From CAWHJB01 sp963698715 (GTDB lineage Bacteria; Chloroflexota; Anaerolineae; Anaerolineales; UBA4823), in NCBI GenBank assembly GCA_963698715.1, contig CAVORW010000002.1, positions 1-64,000 of the forward strand: DNA of 64,000 bases. Direction: 5' to 3'. A program made the translations under genes and the position numbers. Numbering within the stretch: the first letter of the stretch is position 1; every line of letters starts with the position of its first letter. Under the pieces are notes generated by a model. The model had not been told where the DNA came from and did no database searches. It worked only from the letters and a program-made list of their open reading frames with translations. Below, piece after piece: positions 42,598 to 51,187 of the stretch.

Positions 42598-42624
42598 CTA
42601 CAGAACACAGAAAGGAGGCGCATC

Positions 42625-45600
42625 ATGCGTCTGGCAGGACAGGCCCAACTGGGCTATTACCCTACCCCTGAAACCCAACTTCCTCTGATTGCATCCTGGC
42701 TGAAGTTGGAAAACGATCATCCCAAGTCACTCCGGGCTTTAGATCCCTGTGCTGGTGAAGGTTTTGCCCTGGCATACCTGGCGGGTCAGCTTGGCCGAAC
42801 AGTAACAACTTACGGCATCGAGCTCTCACCGCAGCGCACCGAAGAAGCAAGTCAAAGACTTGACCACGTGCTCAACACAGCCTTTGAGAACGCTGTGCTG
42901 ACCGATGAGACCTTCTCGTTCCTACTTGTAAATCCTCCTTATGATGGCGAAACCGCCACCGGCGGGGGTGAGCGGATGGAGTTCATCTTCCTGAATGCCG
43001 GCACCAAACTGCTGGTGCGCGGCGGGGTGCTGGTCTACATCATCCCGGAGAAACGTGTCAGCGAGAAGATTGCCAGACACCTGGCCGGCTGGTACGAAAG
43101 CCTGCGCTGCTTCCGCTTCGCCGGCGAGGATTATGAACGCTTCAAGCAGGTGGTGATCTTCGGGACCAGGCGGCTGGTTTACCACCAGCCCTCCAATGCC
43201 GATGTCGATGCAGTGCAAGGTTGGTCCCGCGGGCAGGTCCAAGCTGGCGAGCAGGAGACAAGCAATGAGGGTGGTAAACCCATCTTCGTTCCAGTCTATA
43301 CGCCGCTTACAGAAATATCCGCCGGAAACGGGGAATATCTCATCCCGCCATCTCCGGTAAGGGGACCTCGGGGCGTTGCCTTTAGCTTCAAGTTCTCCCC
43401 CGTCAGCCTGGAGGATTACCTTCAGGCCGCCGAACGAGCGGCTCTGGCGCTGGAGAAAACCCCGGCCTGGCAAGAGCTGATCCCCGAGATCGAGCCGCAG
43501 GCAATCACGCCGGCCATCACCCCCAAGCTAGGGCACGTCTCCATGCAGGTTTCGGGTGGTTTGCTGGGCACCAACCTGGTTACCGGTGAGGACGGCCGGG
43601 CTTTACTGATCAAAGGCGGTACGGAGAAGTTCACCGTTAGGGTGGACTCGGAGAACGAAGACACCAGGATGGACTACGATCCTGACGACCCGCAGCAGCG
43701 TAAGAAGCTGTTCCGGATCAAGGTCGAAGAGCGTTCCCGCCCGGTGTTGTATACCCTGGACGAGCAGGGCAACCTGGTCTTCCTCAACCAGCCCGATGCC
43801 ATCCGGGACGTGCTGCGTGAGCAGGTCAGCCGACTTGCCAGCCAGCTCGAAGCCCGCAACGTGCCGCGTTACGACCGCAAACCGGAGCCCTGGGAGTGGC
43901 AGTTGATGGCGCCGCTCTCACCCTGGCGATCCCTGCCAGGGCGGGCTGAAACCGGCCTGACCGCTCCGCAGAAACACTTTGCTATCGCCCTCGGGCGCTT
44001 GTTATGGGCCCAGGGCAGTGGGATCGTCTCGCTTGAAATGGGCGCCGGAAAAACCACCATCGCCCTGGCGGTGGCCGAATACCTGCAGACCGAACTGGAA
44101 CGCAGGCGCTCGACCAAATCCGCCTACCCGGTGCTGGTGGTCGGGCCGGGGATCGTCACCGGCGAGGAGAACTGGCCCAAGGAAGTGCGCGAGGTCATCC
44201 CCGGAGCGGTTGCCCGGGTGGTTGAGATCGCTGCTCGCCCGTTGCCCAAACCGGCCCGGGTCAAAGACTGGGCCAAAGCCCTCGGCATCCATCTGGACGA
44301 AAGCCGCTTTGCCGGCATCCCGGCGAAAGCAGCCTGGCTTGAGATCGTGAATGTCGCTCAGAAACAGGATGTTCATCTTCATAGGGAGCTGCGTTTCGCC
44401 ATCTGGCATACCCTCAAGCAAGCCTGGCAGGAACCATGGCCAAAACAAACCAACGGCAAGAAGGAAGAGAGCTACAGCCTGCTTGATGCCCGCATCGGCG
44501 GCTATCACTGGTTGGGGCTGGGAGAACTCCCCCGTGACCTAGCCCATGCCGGTGAGGTCCGTCGGCGTTACAGCCTGGCCCAGTTCCTGCAGGAGTATCG
44601 TTCCGGCAAGCTGCCCGCCAGGTCGTATGCCGTCATGTCGTTCGAGACCGCCAAGCTCGGCCCTGGCCGCGTCCCGGCCATGGGAACCAGGCGCATACAG
44701 GTCGAGATTTACGAGGATGGCAAGTGGCAGCGTAAGATCATCCAGGTCTGCACCTGCCCTGGCTGTGGAAACGTGGTCAGCGAGGAGTACGATGAACAAG
44801 GCCAGCCCTTGCCTGGTGCGATGATCACCCCGGGTAAGCCGGCCGAGCAGTTCGTCGGCGCTCGCCGGCGCACATGCCAGATCCCAATCCCTAAACGGGT
44901 CTGGGACCCCGAACGAGGCCGGCACGAACTGCGCATACTCGACCCGGATGGACGAGCCTATCGCTGTGACACGCCTTTGTTCTCCTACAGTGGCTTGCGC
45001 CGGGAGGCAGCCGCTCGCTACGTGCAGCGCAAGGCCAAAAGCGCTTTTCCCCTGTTTTTTGTAGATGAATTGCATGACGCCAAGGCGAAAGGCACCGGCA
45101 ACGGCTGGGCGCTGACCGTGCTCACCAACGCCGCCCGCTATACCCTGGGTCTGACCGGTACTCTCTTTTCTGGCTACAGCACCGATATATTCTGGCTCAT
45201 GTTCCGGCTCTCCGGTCAGGTCCGCAAGGAGTTTGGCTTCCACGACGAAAGCCGCTGGGTCAAGAAAGTCGGGCTGCGGCGATTCACCTTCTACGTTTCC
45301 AGCCCCAGCGCCGTCCAGGAGGATGGCTCCTACACCGGCCGGCAGTACCTCAACCGGGTGGACGAGAAGCCCGGCATCCTGCCGGCCATCATCCGCTACG
45401 GCTTGCCCAATATCGTTTTCGGCAGCCTGCAGGACGTGGACCTGCCCCTACCGGCTTACCGGGAAGAGATGGCCTGGCTGGAGCTCTCACCGGCTATGCT
45501 AGCCCAGTACGACCTGGCCGATGGCTCCAGCTTTGACTCCCCTCTACCCGGCTCGCTGTATGAATGGGCGATCGGCGAGATGAAGGAAGGAGCTAAAGGA

Positions 45601-46494
45601 GCCCTGAGCGTCTGGCTGACCACCGCCCTCAACCGCCCGGACGCCATGTTCCGGGACGAGACCGTGACCTTCAACCGGCGCATTGCCGGCAAGGGCAAGT
45701 ACGCTCTGCGCCGTGAAGAGGAAGTCATCGAACTGCCGGCGGTCGAGCCGATCTCACCCAAGGATCTGTGGCTGGCGGAACGCTGCCTGGCTGAGCGCCG
45801 CGAAGGCCGTAAGACCCTGGTTTTCGTGCGCCAAACCGGCAAGCGCGACGTGCAGCCCCACCTGGCCAAGGTACTGATGGATTATGGCCTGCGGGTGGAT
45901 GTGCTATCGCCATCGATCAAGCCGCGCAGCCGGGTAGCCTGGATCCAGAAGCATGCCCCCAACATCGACGTGCTGCTGACCAACGCTCGGCTGGTCAAAG
46001 TCGGGCTCAATCTTCGCATGTTTTCGACTGCGATCTTTTATGAGATCGAATGGTCGCTGGCGATCCTGTGGCAGGCCATGCGGCGGGTCTATCGCCCGGG
46101 CGCCTCGCTGCCGGTGCGGGTGATCTTCCCGGCTTACGCCGGCACGCTCGAAGAACGGGCACTCAGCCTGCTGGGCCAGAAGATGAAAGCCGCCAGCCTG
46201 TTTTACGGGGATGAGATCGCCTCAGCCCTGACGGAAGAGGATGAAAGCGACTTTCTCAACGAGCTGGTGCGCTCCGTGCTGAAGAAGGAGCAGGTCAACC
46301 GTGCGGAGAGCATCTTTGCCATCGAGAATGATCTTAGTGGCTCGCCATTAGGTTCTCCGACTGCAACCAGCCCGAACGCAACGGTCGTGATGACCCTGCA
46401 GGAATGGCTGGTGCAGCGAGGCATCCAACAGCAGAATGGAGGAAGGAGGAAGAGTATCAAAGTGCCCGATGGGCAGATACAGTTGCCGTTTTAA
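42625..46494 (+). CDS. DNA methyltransferase-SF2 helicase fusion (DarB-like)
   Basis: 1289 residues from the ATG at 42625 (ribosome site AAAGGAGGCG; the frame runs 89 codons further upstream through the hairpin). The N-terminal part is an adenine methyltransferase: GYYPTPETQLPLIASWL, SAM motif LDPCAGEGFALAYLA (39-53) and catalytic LVNPPYDGE (101-109). From about residue 440 a superfamily 2 helicase follows: Walker A LEMGAGKTTIALAVAEYL (about 470), DELHDAKAKG (about 813) and motif VI WQAMRRVYRPG (about 1149). A zinc insertion lies between (CTCPGCGNVVSEE). The layout matches phage P1 DarB-type anti-restriction methylase-helicases and strawberry-notch-like proteins; helicase-dependent DNA protection or processing is the likely role. 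Confidence 0.85.
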   Translation: MRLAGQAQLGYYPTPETQLPLIASWLKLENDHPKSLRALDPCAGEGFALAYLAGQLGRTVTTYGIELSPQRTEEASQRLDHVLNTAFENAVLTDETFSFLLVNPPYDGETATGGGERMEFIFLNAGTKLLVRGGVLVYIIPEKRVSEKIARHLAGWYESLRCFRFAGEDYERFKQVVIFGTRRLVYHQPSNADVDAVQGWSRGQVQAGEQETSNEGGKPIFVPVYTPLTEISAGNGEYLIPPSPVRGPRGVAFSFKFSPVSLEDYLQAAERAALALEKTPAWQELIPEIEPQAITPAITPKLGHVSMQVSGGLLGTNLVTGEDGRALLIKGGTEKFTVRVDSENEDTRMDYDPDDPQQRKKLFRIKVEERSRPVLYTLDEQGNLVFLNQPDAIRDVLREQVSRLASQLEARNVPRYDRKPEPWEWQLMAPLSPWRSLPGRAETGLTAPQKHFAIALGRLLWAQGSGIVSLEMGAGKTTIALAVAEYLQTELERRRSTKSAYPVLVVGPGIVTGEENWPKEVREVIPGAVARVVEIAARPLPKPARVKDWAKALGIHLDESRFAGIPAKAAWLEIVNVAQKQDVHLHRELRFAIWHTLKQAWQEPWPKQTNGKKEESYSLLDARIGGYHWLGLGELPRDLAHAGEVRRRYSLAQFLQEYRSGKLPARSYAVMSFETAKLGPGRVPAMGTRRIQVEIYEDGKWQRKIIQVCTCPGCGNVVSEEYDEQGQPLPGAMITPGKPAEQFVGARRRTCQIPIPKRVWDPERGRHELRILDPDGRAYRCDTPLFSYSGLRREAAARYVQRKAKSAFPLFFVDELHDAKAKGTGNGWALTVLTNAARYTLGLTGTLFSGYSTDIFWLMFRLSGQVRKEFGFHDESRWVKKVGLRRFTFYVSSPSAVQEDGSYTGRQYLNRVDEKPGILPAIIRYGLPNIVFGSLQDVDLPLPAYREEMAWLELSPAMLAQYDLADGSSFDSPLPGSLYEWAIGEMKEGAKGALSVWLTTALNRPDAMFRDETVTFNRRIAGKGKYALRREEEVIELPAVEPISPKDLWLAERCLAERREGRKTLVFVRQTGKRDVQPHLAKVLMDYGLRVDVLSPSIKPRSRVAWIQKHAPNIDVLLTNARLVKVGLNLRMFSTAIFYEIEWSLAILWQAMRRVYRPGASLPVRVIFPAYAGTLEERALSLLGQKMKAASLFYGDEIASALTEEDESDFLNELVRSVLKKEQVNRAESIFAIENDLSGSPLGSPTATSPNATVVMTLQEWLVQRGIQQQNGGRRKSIKVPDGQIQLPF

Positions 46495-46500
46495 TGATAA

Positions 46501-46526
46501 GACCCCGATCCGGTCGGATCGGGGTC
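46501..46526 (+). terminator. Terminator of the element backbone operon
   Basis: GACCCCGATCC (46501-46511), tetraloop GGTC, GGATCGGGGTC (46516-46526): a perfect 11-bp stem 6 bases after the helicase stop, followed by TGTCTTCTG. It separates the backbone from the cargo region. Confidence 0.8.
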
Positions 46527-46739
46527 TGTCTTCTGAAAGCAGAAAATGGGTTTAAATTCTTTTTCCTTCTATGTTTCCATCATCGATGTTTACAAAGGAT
46601 TATCGCAAGGTTCTCAATAAAACCCGCAATGAGTCCTATTCGAAAAATTGCTCAAAAAGAGATGTATATTCTGGAAAACCAAATAATCGGCGATTCTCAT
46701 ATCAGTTTTTCATTTTTTTCGCCAATAGTGTAAATTCCC

Positions 46740-47003
46740 CTAACCGCTTATTACTCGAACGGATGCCTTCACCGTTCCTGCATAACCTCCAATATCTATA
46801 ACTAAATTCCAATGGCCAGCATGAGGAGGGCTTAAACGAACAGGCGATTGCTTGACTAAACCGCCATAAAAGTTGTGTCGCTGGCCTCTTTTATAGCGGG
46901 CGAAGTTGATGTCATCAAGTAATCGAGCATTCGCCTGTTTATCGAGGATCACCTCCACAATATCATTCGCGCTTAATTGAAAATCATAGTGTAGAAAGTT
47001 CAT
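46740..47003 (-). CDS. DUF1883 family protein
   Basis: 87 residues, the length of a single DUF1883 domain (PF08980): MNFLHYDFQLSANDIVEVILDKQANARLLDDINFARYKRGQRHNFYGGLVKQSPVRLSPPHAGHWNLVIDIGGYAG is split by no gap and keeps the HxG-H-W core. The family's function is unknown; DUF1883 also occurs fused to TIR domains, which points to defence. A strong ribosome site (AAAGGAGG) lies upstream. It is the last gene of a three-gene minus-strand cassette, 16 bases after the Cas2-like gene. Confidence 0.85.
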   Translation of the reverse strand: MNFLHYDFQLSANDIVEVILDKQANARLLDDINFARYKRGQRHNFYGGLVKQSPVRLSPPHAGHWNLVIDIGGYAGTVKASVRVISG

Positions 47004-47019
47004 AGCTTTTCCTCCTTTA

Positions 47020-47295
47020 TTACCAAGTTCGAGATTGGAGCTTCAGCCAATCGACAATAGTAGAGTTTAGATTAGATGAAGCCCAATTTTTATCCATTTG
47101 GACCACAAAAAGCATATCATTACTGTCTACGTGAGATTTGAGGTGGTCCCTGATTTCTGCAGGGGACTGGCCTGCATCTACTATCCAAACTGATTCGACA
47201 GGATGAGCCCAAATGCCATAAGTTTTTATCGCATCATACAGAGAAGTGTAATCACGACCAGGTTGGCGTAAGTCATAAGTAATTAGGTTTAGCAT
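47020..47295 (-). CDS. Cas2-like (SinR family) protein
   Basis: 91 residues. The sequence MLNLITYDLRQPGRDYTSLYDAIKTYG and HPVESVWIVDAGQSPAEIRDHLKSHVDSNDMLFVVQMD is the ferredoxin-like fold of Cas2/VapD relatives annotated as SinR family. No CRISPR array or cas1 is present, so this is a stand-alone homologue. It lies between a small basic protein gene and DUF1883 in the same orientation. A nuclease or dimeric scaffold role is possible but unproven; the conserved N-terminal Asp of Cas2 strand 1 (YDLR) is present. Confidence 0.75.
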   Translation of the reverse strand: MLNLITYDLRQPGRDYTSLYDAIKTYGIWAHPVESVWIVDAGQSPAEIRDHLKSHVDSNDMLFVVQMDKNWASSNLNSTIVDWLKLQSRTW

Positions 47296-47418
47296 TTTCG
47301 ACTTCCAAGCATATTTTTACTTAATTTGGAGTAGATCTACGATGTCGTTTCACGCGAACCTTACCTTTTTGCCCATCCGGTTTATCACGAAGATGTGGTT
47401 TCACAGGAACTATTTTCT

Positions 47419-48818
47419 GGCTCTTTGGGAAAAACTGGGGTACCCGCCAGATATGGGGGTAGGAAGGGAACGGCACAGGGGTTAGAATAACCGACAAAAT
47501 GTATCGGTCAAAGAAGAAGGAGAAAGCCCGATGGCGAAAGCCCAAGTGATGGTACCGTTGGATATTCCGGATGTGCGCGTGCTTAAAACGGAAATGAACA
47601 AAGACGAAGATCTGATCATAACGATAGAGAGCACGAAAGCAGGGACGACCTGCCGAGTATGTGGACGTTGGATCAGCAAGTCGCACGGATATGCGGATTG
47701 GGTCACGGTGCGCCATCTGCCTGTATTTGGGCGGCCAACGTACTTGCGCTATCGACCCCGCCGCTATGAATGTCAGGAATGTGAGGGTCACCCGACCACT
47801 GTCCAGAAATTGGATTGGCATGATCCCTACAGCCGCTACAGCTTCGTATATGAAGAGCATTTGCTGCTGCAGCTGGTGGGCGGCACCGTGAGAGATGTCA
47901 GCATCAAGGAACGGATTGGGTACGATGCGGTACTGGGCATCCTGGAACGGCGGATGGAGACCGAAGTGGACTGGTCGAAATTCACGGAGTTGGAAGTGCT
48001 GGGATTGGACGAGATTGCGCTCAAGAAAGGGCAGCGCGATTACGTGACGATCGTGACCGCCCGCTTGCAGGGCGAGCGGATCGTCCTCTTGGGTGTGCTG
48101 CCCGATCGGCAGAAAGACCAGGTGGTGGCTTTTCTGCGTTCGATCCCGCAACGGTTGAGTGTCACCATTCGGACGGTATGCTGCGACATGTATGAAGGCT
48201 ATAGCGAGGCAGTGCGAGAAGAGCTGCCCCAGGCTCAGATTGTGGTCGATCGCTTCCATGTCACCCGCCATTATTACCAGGCTGCGGATCAGTTGCGCCA
48301 AAGCGAACTCAAGCGGTTGAAGAAAGAACTGCCAGCGGAAGCCTATCGGGAATTGAAAGGCAATATGTGGGCTTTCCGCAAACAGCCCGATGATTTGACG
48401 ACCGAAGAGCACCGTGTGCTCCGCAAGCTATTCCAATATGCCCCACAACTGAAGCAGGCCTATGCTTTGCGCCAGCAACTGACCGCCATCTTTGACCAGG
48501 ACTTGCCTAAAGCAGTCGGACAACGGAAGATCCGTAACTGGATCAGGCGGGTCAGGCTAAGCGGCTTGAAGTGCTTCGACAAGTTCCTGAAAACCCTGGA
48601 GCGCTGGTGGGAGGAAATCACCAATTACTTCGATGACCGGGCTAACAGTGGTTTTGTCGAAGGACTGAACAACAAGCTCAAGGTGCTGAAGCGACGCTGT
48701 TATGGGATTTTGAATCGGGAGCATCTGTTTCAACGCATTTGTCTCGATCTGGAAGGTTACCGTTTATTCGCCTGGCAACCCCCAGATATGGCCTGACCCC
48801 AGTAATTCCCAAAGAGAC
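47419..48818 (+). mobile_element. Intact ISL3 family insertion sequence with 8-bp target duplication
   Basis: The 1400-bp element is bounded by imperfect inverted repeats: left GGCTCTTTGGGAAAAACTGG (47419-) and right, read inward, GTCTCTTTGGGAATTACTGG (from 48818). It is flanked by a perfect direct repeat TATTTTCT (47411-47418 and 48819-48826), the 8-bp duplication typical of ISL3. The intact transposase and exact duplication point to a recent insertion. It splits the small basic gene described above. Confidence 0.93.
47531..48796 (+). CDS. ISL3 family transposase
   Basis: 421 residues. The N-terminal zinc-binding part has TCRVCGRWISKSHGY and YECQECEGHPT; a helix-turn-helix region follows. 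The DDE residues are in VLGLDEIALKKGQRDYVT (Asp), TVCCDMYEGYSEA (Asp) and SGFVEGLNNKLKVLKRRCYG (Glu), with the family block IVVDRFHVTRHYYQAADQLRQ. Full length and without breaks. The gene lies well inside the element ends, so it should be active. Confidence 0.95.
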   Translation: MAKAQVMVPLDIPDVRVLKTEMNKDEDLIITIESTKAGTTCRVCGRWISKSHGYADWVTVRHLPVFGRPTYLRYRPRRYECQECEGHPTTVQKLDWHDPYSRYSFVYEEHLLLQLVGGTVRDVSIKERIGYDAVLGILERRMETEVDWSKFTELEVLGLDEIALKKGQRDYVTIVTARLQGERIVLLGVLPDRQKDQVVAFLRSIPQRLSVTIRTVCCDMYEGYSEAVREELPQAQIVVDRFHVTRHYYQAADQLRQSELKRLKKELPAEAYRELKGNMWAFRKQPDDLTTEEHRVLRKLFQYAPQLKQAYALRQQLTAIFDQDLPKAVGQRKIRNWIRRVRLSGLKCFDKFLKTLERWWEEITNYFDDRANSGFVEGLNNKLKVLKRRCYGILNREHLFQRICLDLEGYRLFAWQPPDMA

Positions 48819-48876
48819 TATTTTCTTGCCTTTATTCGTTTTAGCCATGATCTAAATTCCTTTCTTTGATAAAACG

Positions 48877-49003
48877 TCGATATATCGATGTAATTCGTTC
48901 GCTATATCGACACGAATCCTAGCACAATCTGTGGAGTGAGTCAAGGGTATATCGCCCGTTTTTATACCGATATATTGACGCGATAATATATTATGTATAT
49001 AAT
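48877..49003. promoter_or_regulatory. Divergent promoters with four TATATCG-type operator boxes
   Basis: Minus-strand promoter toward the small basic gene: TTGACT (48944-48939), 17 bases, TAGGAT (48921-48916). Plus-strand promoter toward the XRE gene: TTGACG (48975-48980), 17 bases, TATAAT (48998-49003). Four boxes TATATCG/TATATTG start at 48881, 48903, 48948 and 48971, in two pairs 22-23 bases apart; the first is inside the palindrome TCGATATATCGA (48877-48888) and the last overlaps the plus -35. The XRE protein is the likely binder and would control both operons. Confidence 0.7.
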
Positions 49004-49057
49004 TCTTAATGAGGGGGTAATTTCTGATTTATCTTATAAAAGGGTAGGAAGGAAAAC

Positions 49058-49447
49058 ATGCCAGAGAAAGTGTCATTCACACCTCTGGGGGAACGAGTCC
49101 GTCAACTTCGAGAAGGGAAAGGCTGGAGCCTAACAGAGTTAGCCGAAAAGGCTCAGATTTCCCGAAGTTATCTATCACAGATTGAACAAGGAGACAGTAC
49201 ACCAACCCAAGCAAAAATAATTCAATTAGCAAATGCATTAGGTGCTCTTCCAAGCCAGCTCATTGGAGAAGAACCCAACCAAGCGAAAATATCATCAAGT
49301 TTAAAAGAATTCGCGAATGAGATTAGTTTGGGCTCAGCTGAAATACAAATGTTAGCCAATATTGAGTACAGAGGAAATCGACCAAGTACTGTTGCAGAAT
49401 GGAGAGCTATATATTCAGTGATCAAAGGAATGTTAGGTAAGGAGTAA
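49058..49447 (+). CDS. XRE family transcriptional regulator
   Basis: 129 residues. The helix-turn-helix is at about 10-65: LGERVRQLREGKGWSLTELAEKAQISRSYLSQIEQGDSTPTQAKIIQLANALG. The C-terminal half is helical and probably dimerises. It is paired with an ImmA/IrrE-like gene 5 bases downstream, as in ICEBs1 ImmR-ImmA and many phage-type switches, where the peptidase cleaves the repressor. Ribosome site AGGAAGG. It likely binds the TATATCG boxes upstream. Confidence 0.9.
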   Translation: MPEKVSFTPLGERVRQLREGKGWSLTELAEKAQISRSYLSQIEQGDSTPTQAKIIQLANALGALPSQLIGEEPNQAKISSSLKEFANEISLGSAEIQMLANIEYRGNRPSTVAEWRAIYSVIKGMLGKE

Positions 49448-49452
49448 GAATA

Positions 49453-50307
49453 TTGGCGACAGAAAAACTTTCGCCCGTAGAAGAATTCCTAAATGACTAC
49501 AGGTTTATAAATCATAAGTTGTTGTTTCAAGACTATGCGGCATTTTTACTTGAGGCATCCGATGCGTATGAACTTCCAGTGCCTTTACAACGGATTAGAG
49601 AAACTTTTCATCTAAAACGACACGAAGCAGCGATTAACCACCGAGGTTTCCTGCTTAATAACAATATATTCATAAACTCTGATGACTCCAACTCAGTTCA
49701 AAGGTTTACAGAAGCTCACGAGTTAATGGAGATTTTAGTTAGATCTCTAAATTCAGGGAATGAGCACCAAATACAAAACCAAGCAAAGAAAGAACAGCTT
49801 TGTGAGTTCGGCGCTGCAGAGTTGTTAATGCCTACCTATTTGGCCACACCTATAATTTCGGAATTTGGGTTCGGGCTTACTGGGGCAACACAACTGGCAA
49901 ATCGATGTCAAACATCGTTAACTGCTACTATGCGGAGAATCCTTTTTTTGGACTACGCTCCGCAAGTCTTTGCAATTTTAAAAGAAGGATATAGAAAATC
50001 CCAATACGATCCTTCAACGGTTGGTCAAGGTGTTTTATGGGGGGAACCAGATGATTGGAAACCAGTAGTTGAACTACGTGTTTGGAAACGCTGGTGTTCA
50101 CCTCAAACGAAACAATTGTTATGTATCAACGAATCTTTTGCAAAGGGTACATTAGCTTCTAATCTTTTAATAAGTGGTATACCTGGGGTTATCGAAAGCA
50201 AATGCGATACACTTGATCTTGAGTACATAAACGGGGCGTATTTGGTAGAAGGAATGAGAGTTACTATCAATGAAATGCCTTGTGTTATGCTCTTGATCCA
50301 CTTATAA
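49453..50307 (+). CDS. ImmA/IrrE-like metallopeptidase family protein
   Basis: 284 residues from a TTG start with the site TAAGGAG. The ImmA/IrrE pattern is visible: INHRGFLLNNNIFINSDDSNSVQRFTEAHELMEILVRSL and CEFGAAELLMPTYLATP (the Glu/Leu-Leu-Met-Pro block), then a winged region and a C-terminal domain. The zinc motif reads HELME where HExxH is usual, so the second zinc His is replaced by Glu; activity may be altered or lost. By analogy it would cleave or sense the XRE partner. Confidence 0.72.
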   Translation: MATEKLSPVEEFLNDYRFINHKLLFQDYAAFLLEASDAYELPVPLQRIRETFHLKRHEAAINHRGFLLNNNIFINSDDSNSVQRFTEAHELMEILVRSLNSGNEHQIQNQAKKEQLCEFGAAELLMPTYLATPIISEFGFGLTGATQLANRCQTSLTATMRRILFLDYAPQVFAILKEGYRKSQYDPSTVGQGVLWGEPDDWKPVVELRVWKRWCSPQTKQLLCINESFAKGTLASNLLISGIPGVIESKCDTLDLEYINGAYLVEGMRVTINEMPCVMLLIHL

Positions 50308-50378
50308 AAATCACAACACGGCTGAAAATTTGAGATAGTGTAATTCATAATATATCTAAGGTGTCATAACGTTTACTT

Positions 50379-51113
50379 TCATACATTTATGGCATTGTGC
50401 CTAATAAGTGATTTTGGCATCTCATCCCATGTTCGTCCATCTAAATCTCGACCGGACTTCTTCTTATTCGTACCACCCCATTGTTTGAAAAAGAAGGGTA
50501 CCTTGGCCTCTTGACATTGGTTGCGAATATTAACCACCCAGGATCGTTGCATCGGCCTGGCCTTTGGCCCAGATTCCCCACCAACGATTACCCAATTTAT
50601 TCCAGAAAGATTTAGCTTTTGAAGTGGGCCAAGTAAAGGTTCTAACGATAGGAACTTCGTTTTTGCATGTGTTTGGCGTAACTGATCAATCCGAAATGTA
50701 TAATCCTTGTTTTCAACACTGACACCCATCCATACATTTTCTGGCCAGCTCAATTGCTTATCAAGTTCGAAGAGTTGGTTCGAGCGTTTTGTAAGTACTT
50801 GGAATGTATGCCATGATGCTTCGCTCATAACCTGAAAAACCTTTTGGATAAACTCGATTGGAACATTCTCATGAAACAAGTCACTCATTGAATTTACGAA
50901 AATCATTTGTGGCGTTTTCCAATGCAGCGGTAATTCCAATACATGTTCGTGAAGAGCCAGTGTAAAACCATTCACATAGTTTGGCTGTCCCATAGCTTGC
51001 AATCGCAACGCCATTCTTTCTGCATAACAATGTTTACACCCGGGGCTTATCTTTGTGCATCCCGTCAAAGGATTCCAGGTTGATTCGGTCCATTCAATCT
51101 TAGAGGTAGACAT
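50379..51113 (-). CDS. DUF5131 (phage Gp37/Gp68-like) three-Cys-motif protein
   Basis: 244 residues. The three-Cys motif GCTKISPGCKHCYAERMALRL (C19 to about C30) resembles a radical-SAM iron-sulfur site. Other landmarks are FVNSMSDLFHENVPIEFI, WHTFQVLTKRSNQL, VWMGVSVENKDY, FLSLEPLLGPL, WVIVGGESGPKARPM and PFFFKQWGG, all typical of the family. It is followed upstream in transcription order by TcmP (74-base gap), its known partner. Function is unknown; it is usually found on phages and mobile elements. A good ribosome site (TGGAGGAAAAG) precedes it. Confidence 0.88.
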   Translation of the reverse strand: MSTSKIEWTESTWNPLTGCTKISPGCKHCYAERMALRLQAMGQPNYVNGFTLALHEHVLELPLHWKTPQMIFVNSMSDLFHENVPIEFIQKVFQVMSEASWHTFQVLTKRSNQLFELDKQLSWPENVWMGVSVENKDYTFRIDQLRQTHAKTKFLSLEPLLGPLQKLNLSGINWVIVGGESGPKARPMQRSWVVNIRNQCQEAKVPFFFKQWGGTNKKKSGRDLDGRTWDEMPKSLIRHNAINV

Positions 51114-51187
51114 TCTTTTCCTCCAAAAGTACCATTAATCGAATTATAGTCACCCATTTAGTATTATAGTACATTTGTTCTAGACAA

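Larger units (their letters stand above)
47321..48848 (-). pseudogene. Small basic protein gene (39 aa) split by the ISL3 insertion
   Basis: With the insertion and one copy of its 8-bp duplication removed, the minus strand gives an open frame of 40 codons: ten from 48848-48819 (MAKTNKGKKI) and 30 from 47410-47321 (VPVKPHLRDKPDGQ, then KGKVRVKRHRRSTPN and TAA). The gene has a good ribosome site (AAAGGAA) and a promoter. It is the first gene of the Cas2-like/DUF1883 cassette, 25 bases before the Cas2-like start. The product would be very basic, a possible nucleic-acid binder. In this genome it is interrupted, which also cuts the downstream genes from their promoter. Confidence 0.72.

Noticed and set aside
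47020..47295. CRISPR-Cas locus because of the Cas2-like protein
   Set aside because: No cas1, other cas gene or direct-repeat array lies anywhere in the window.
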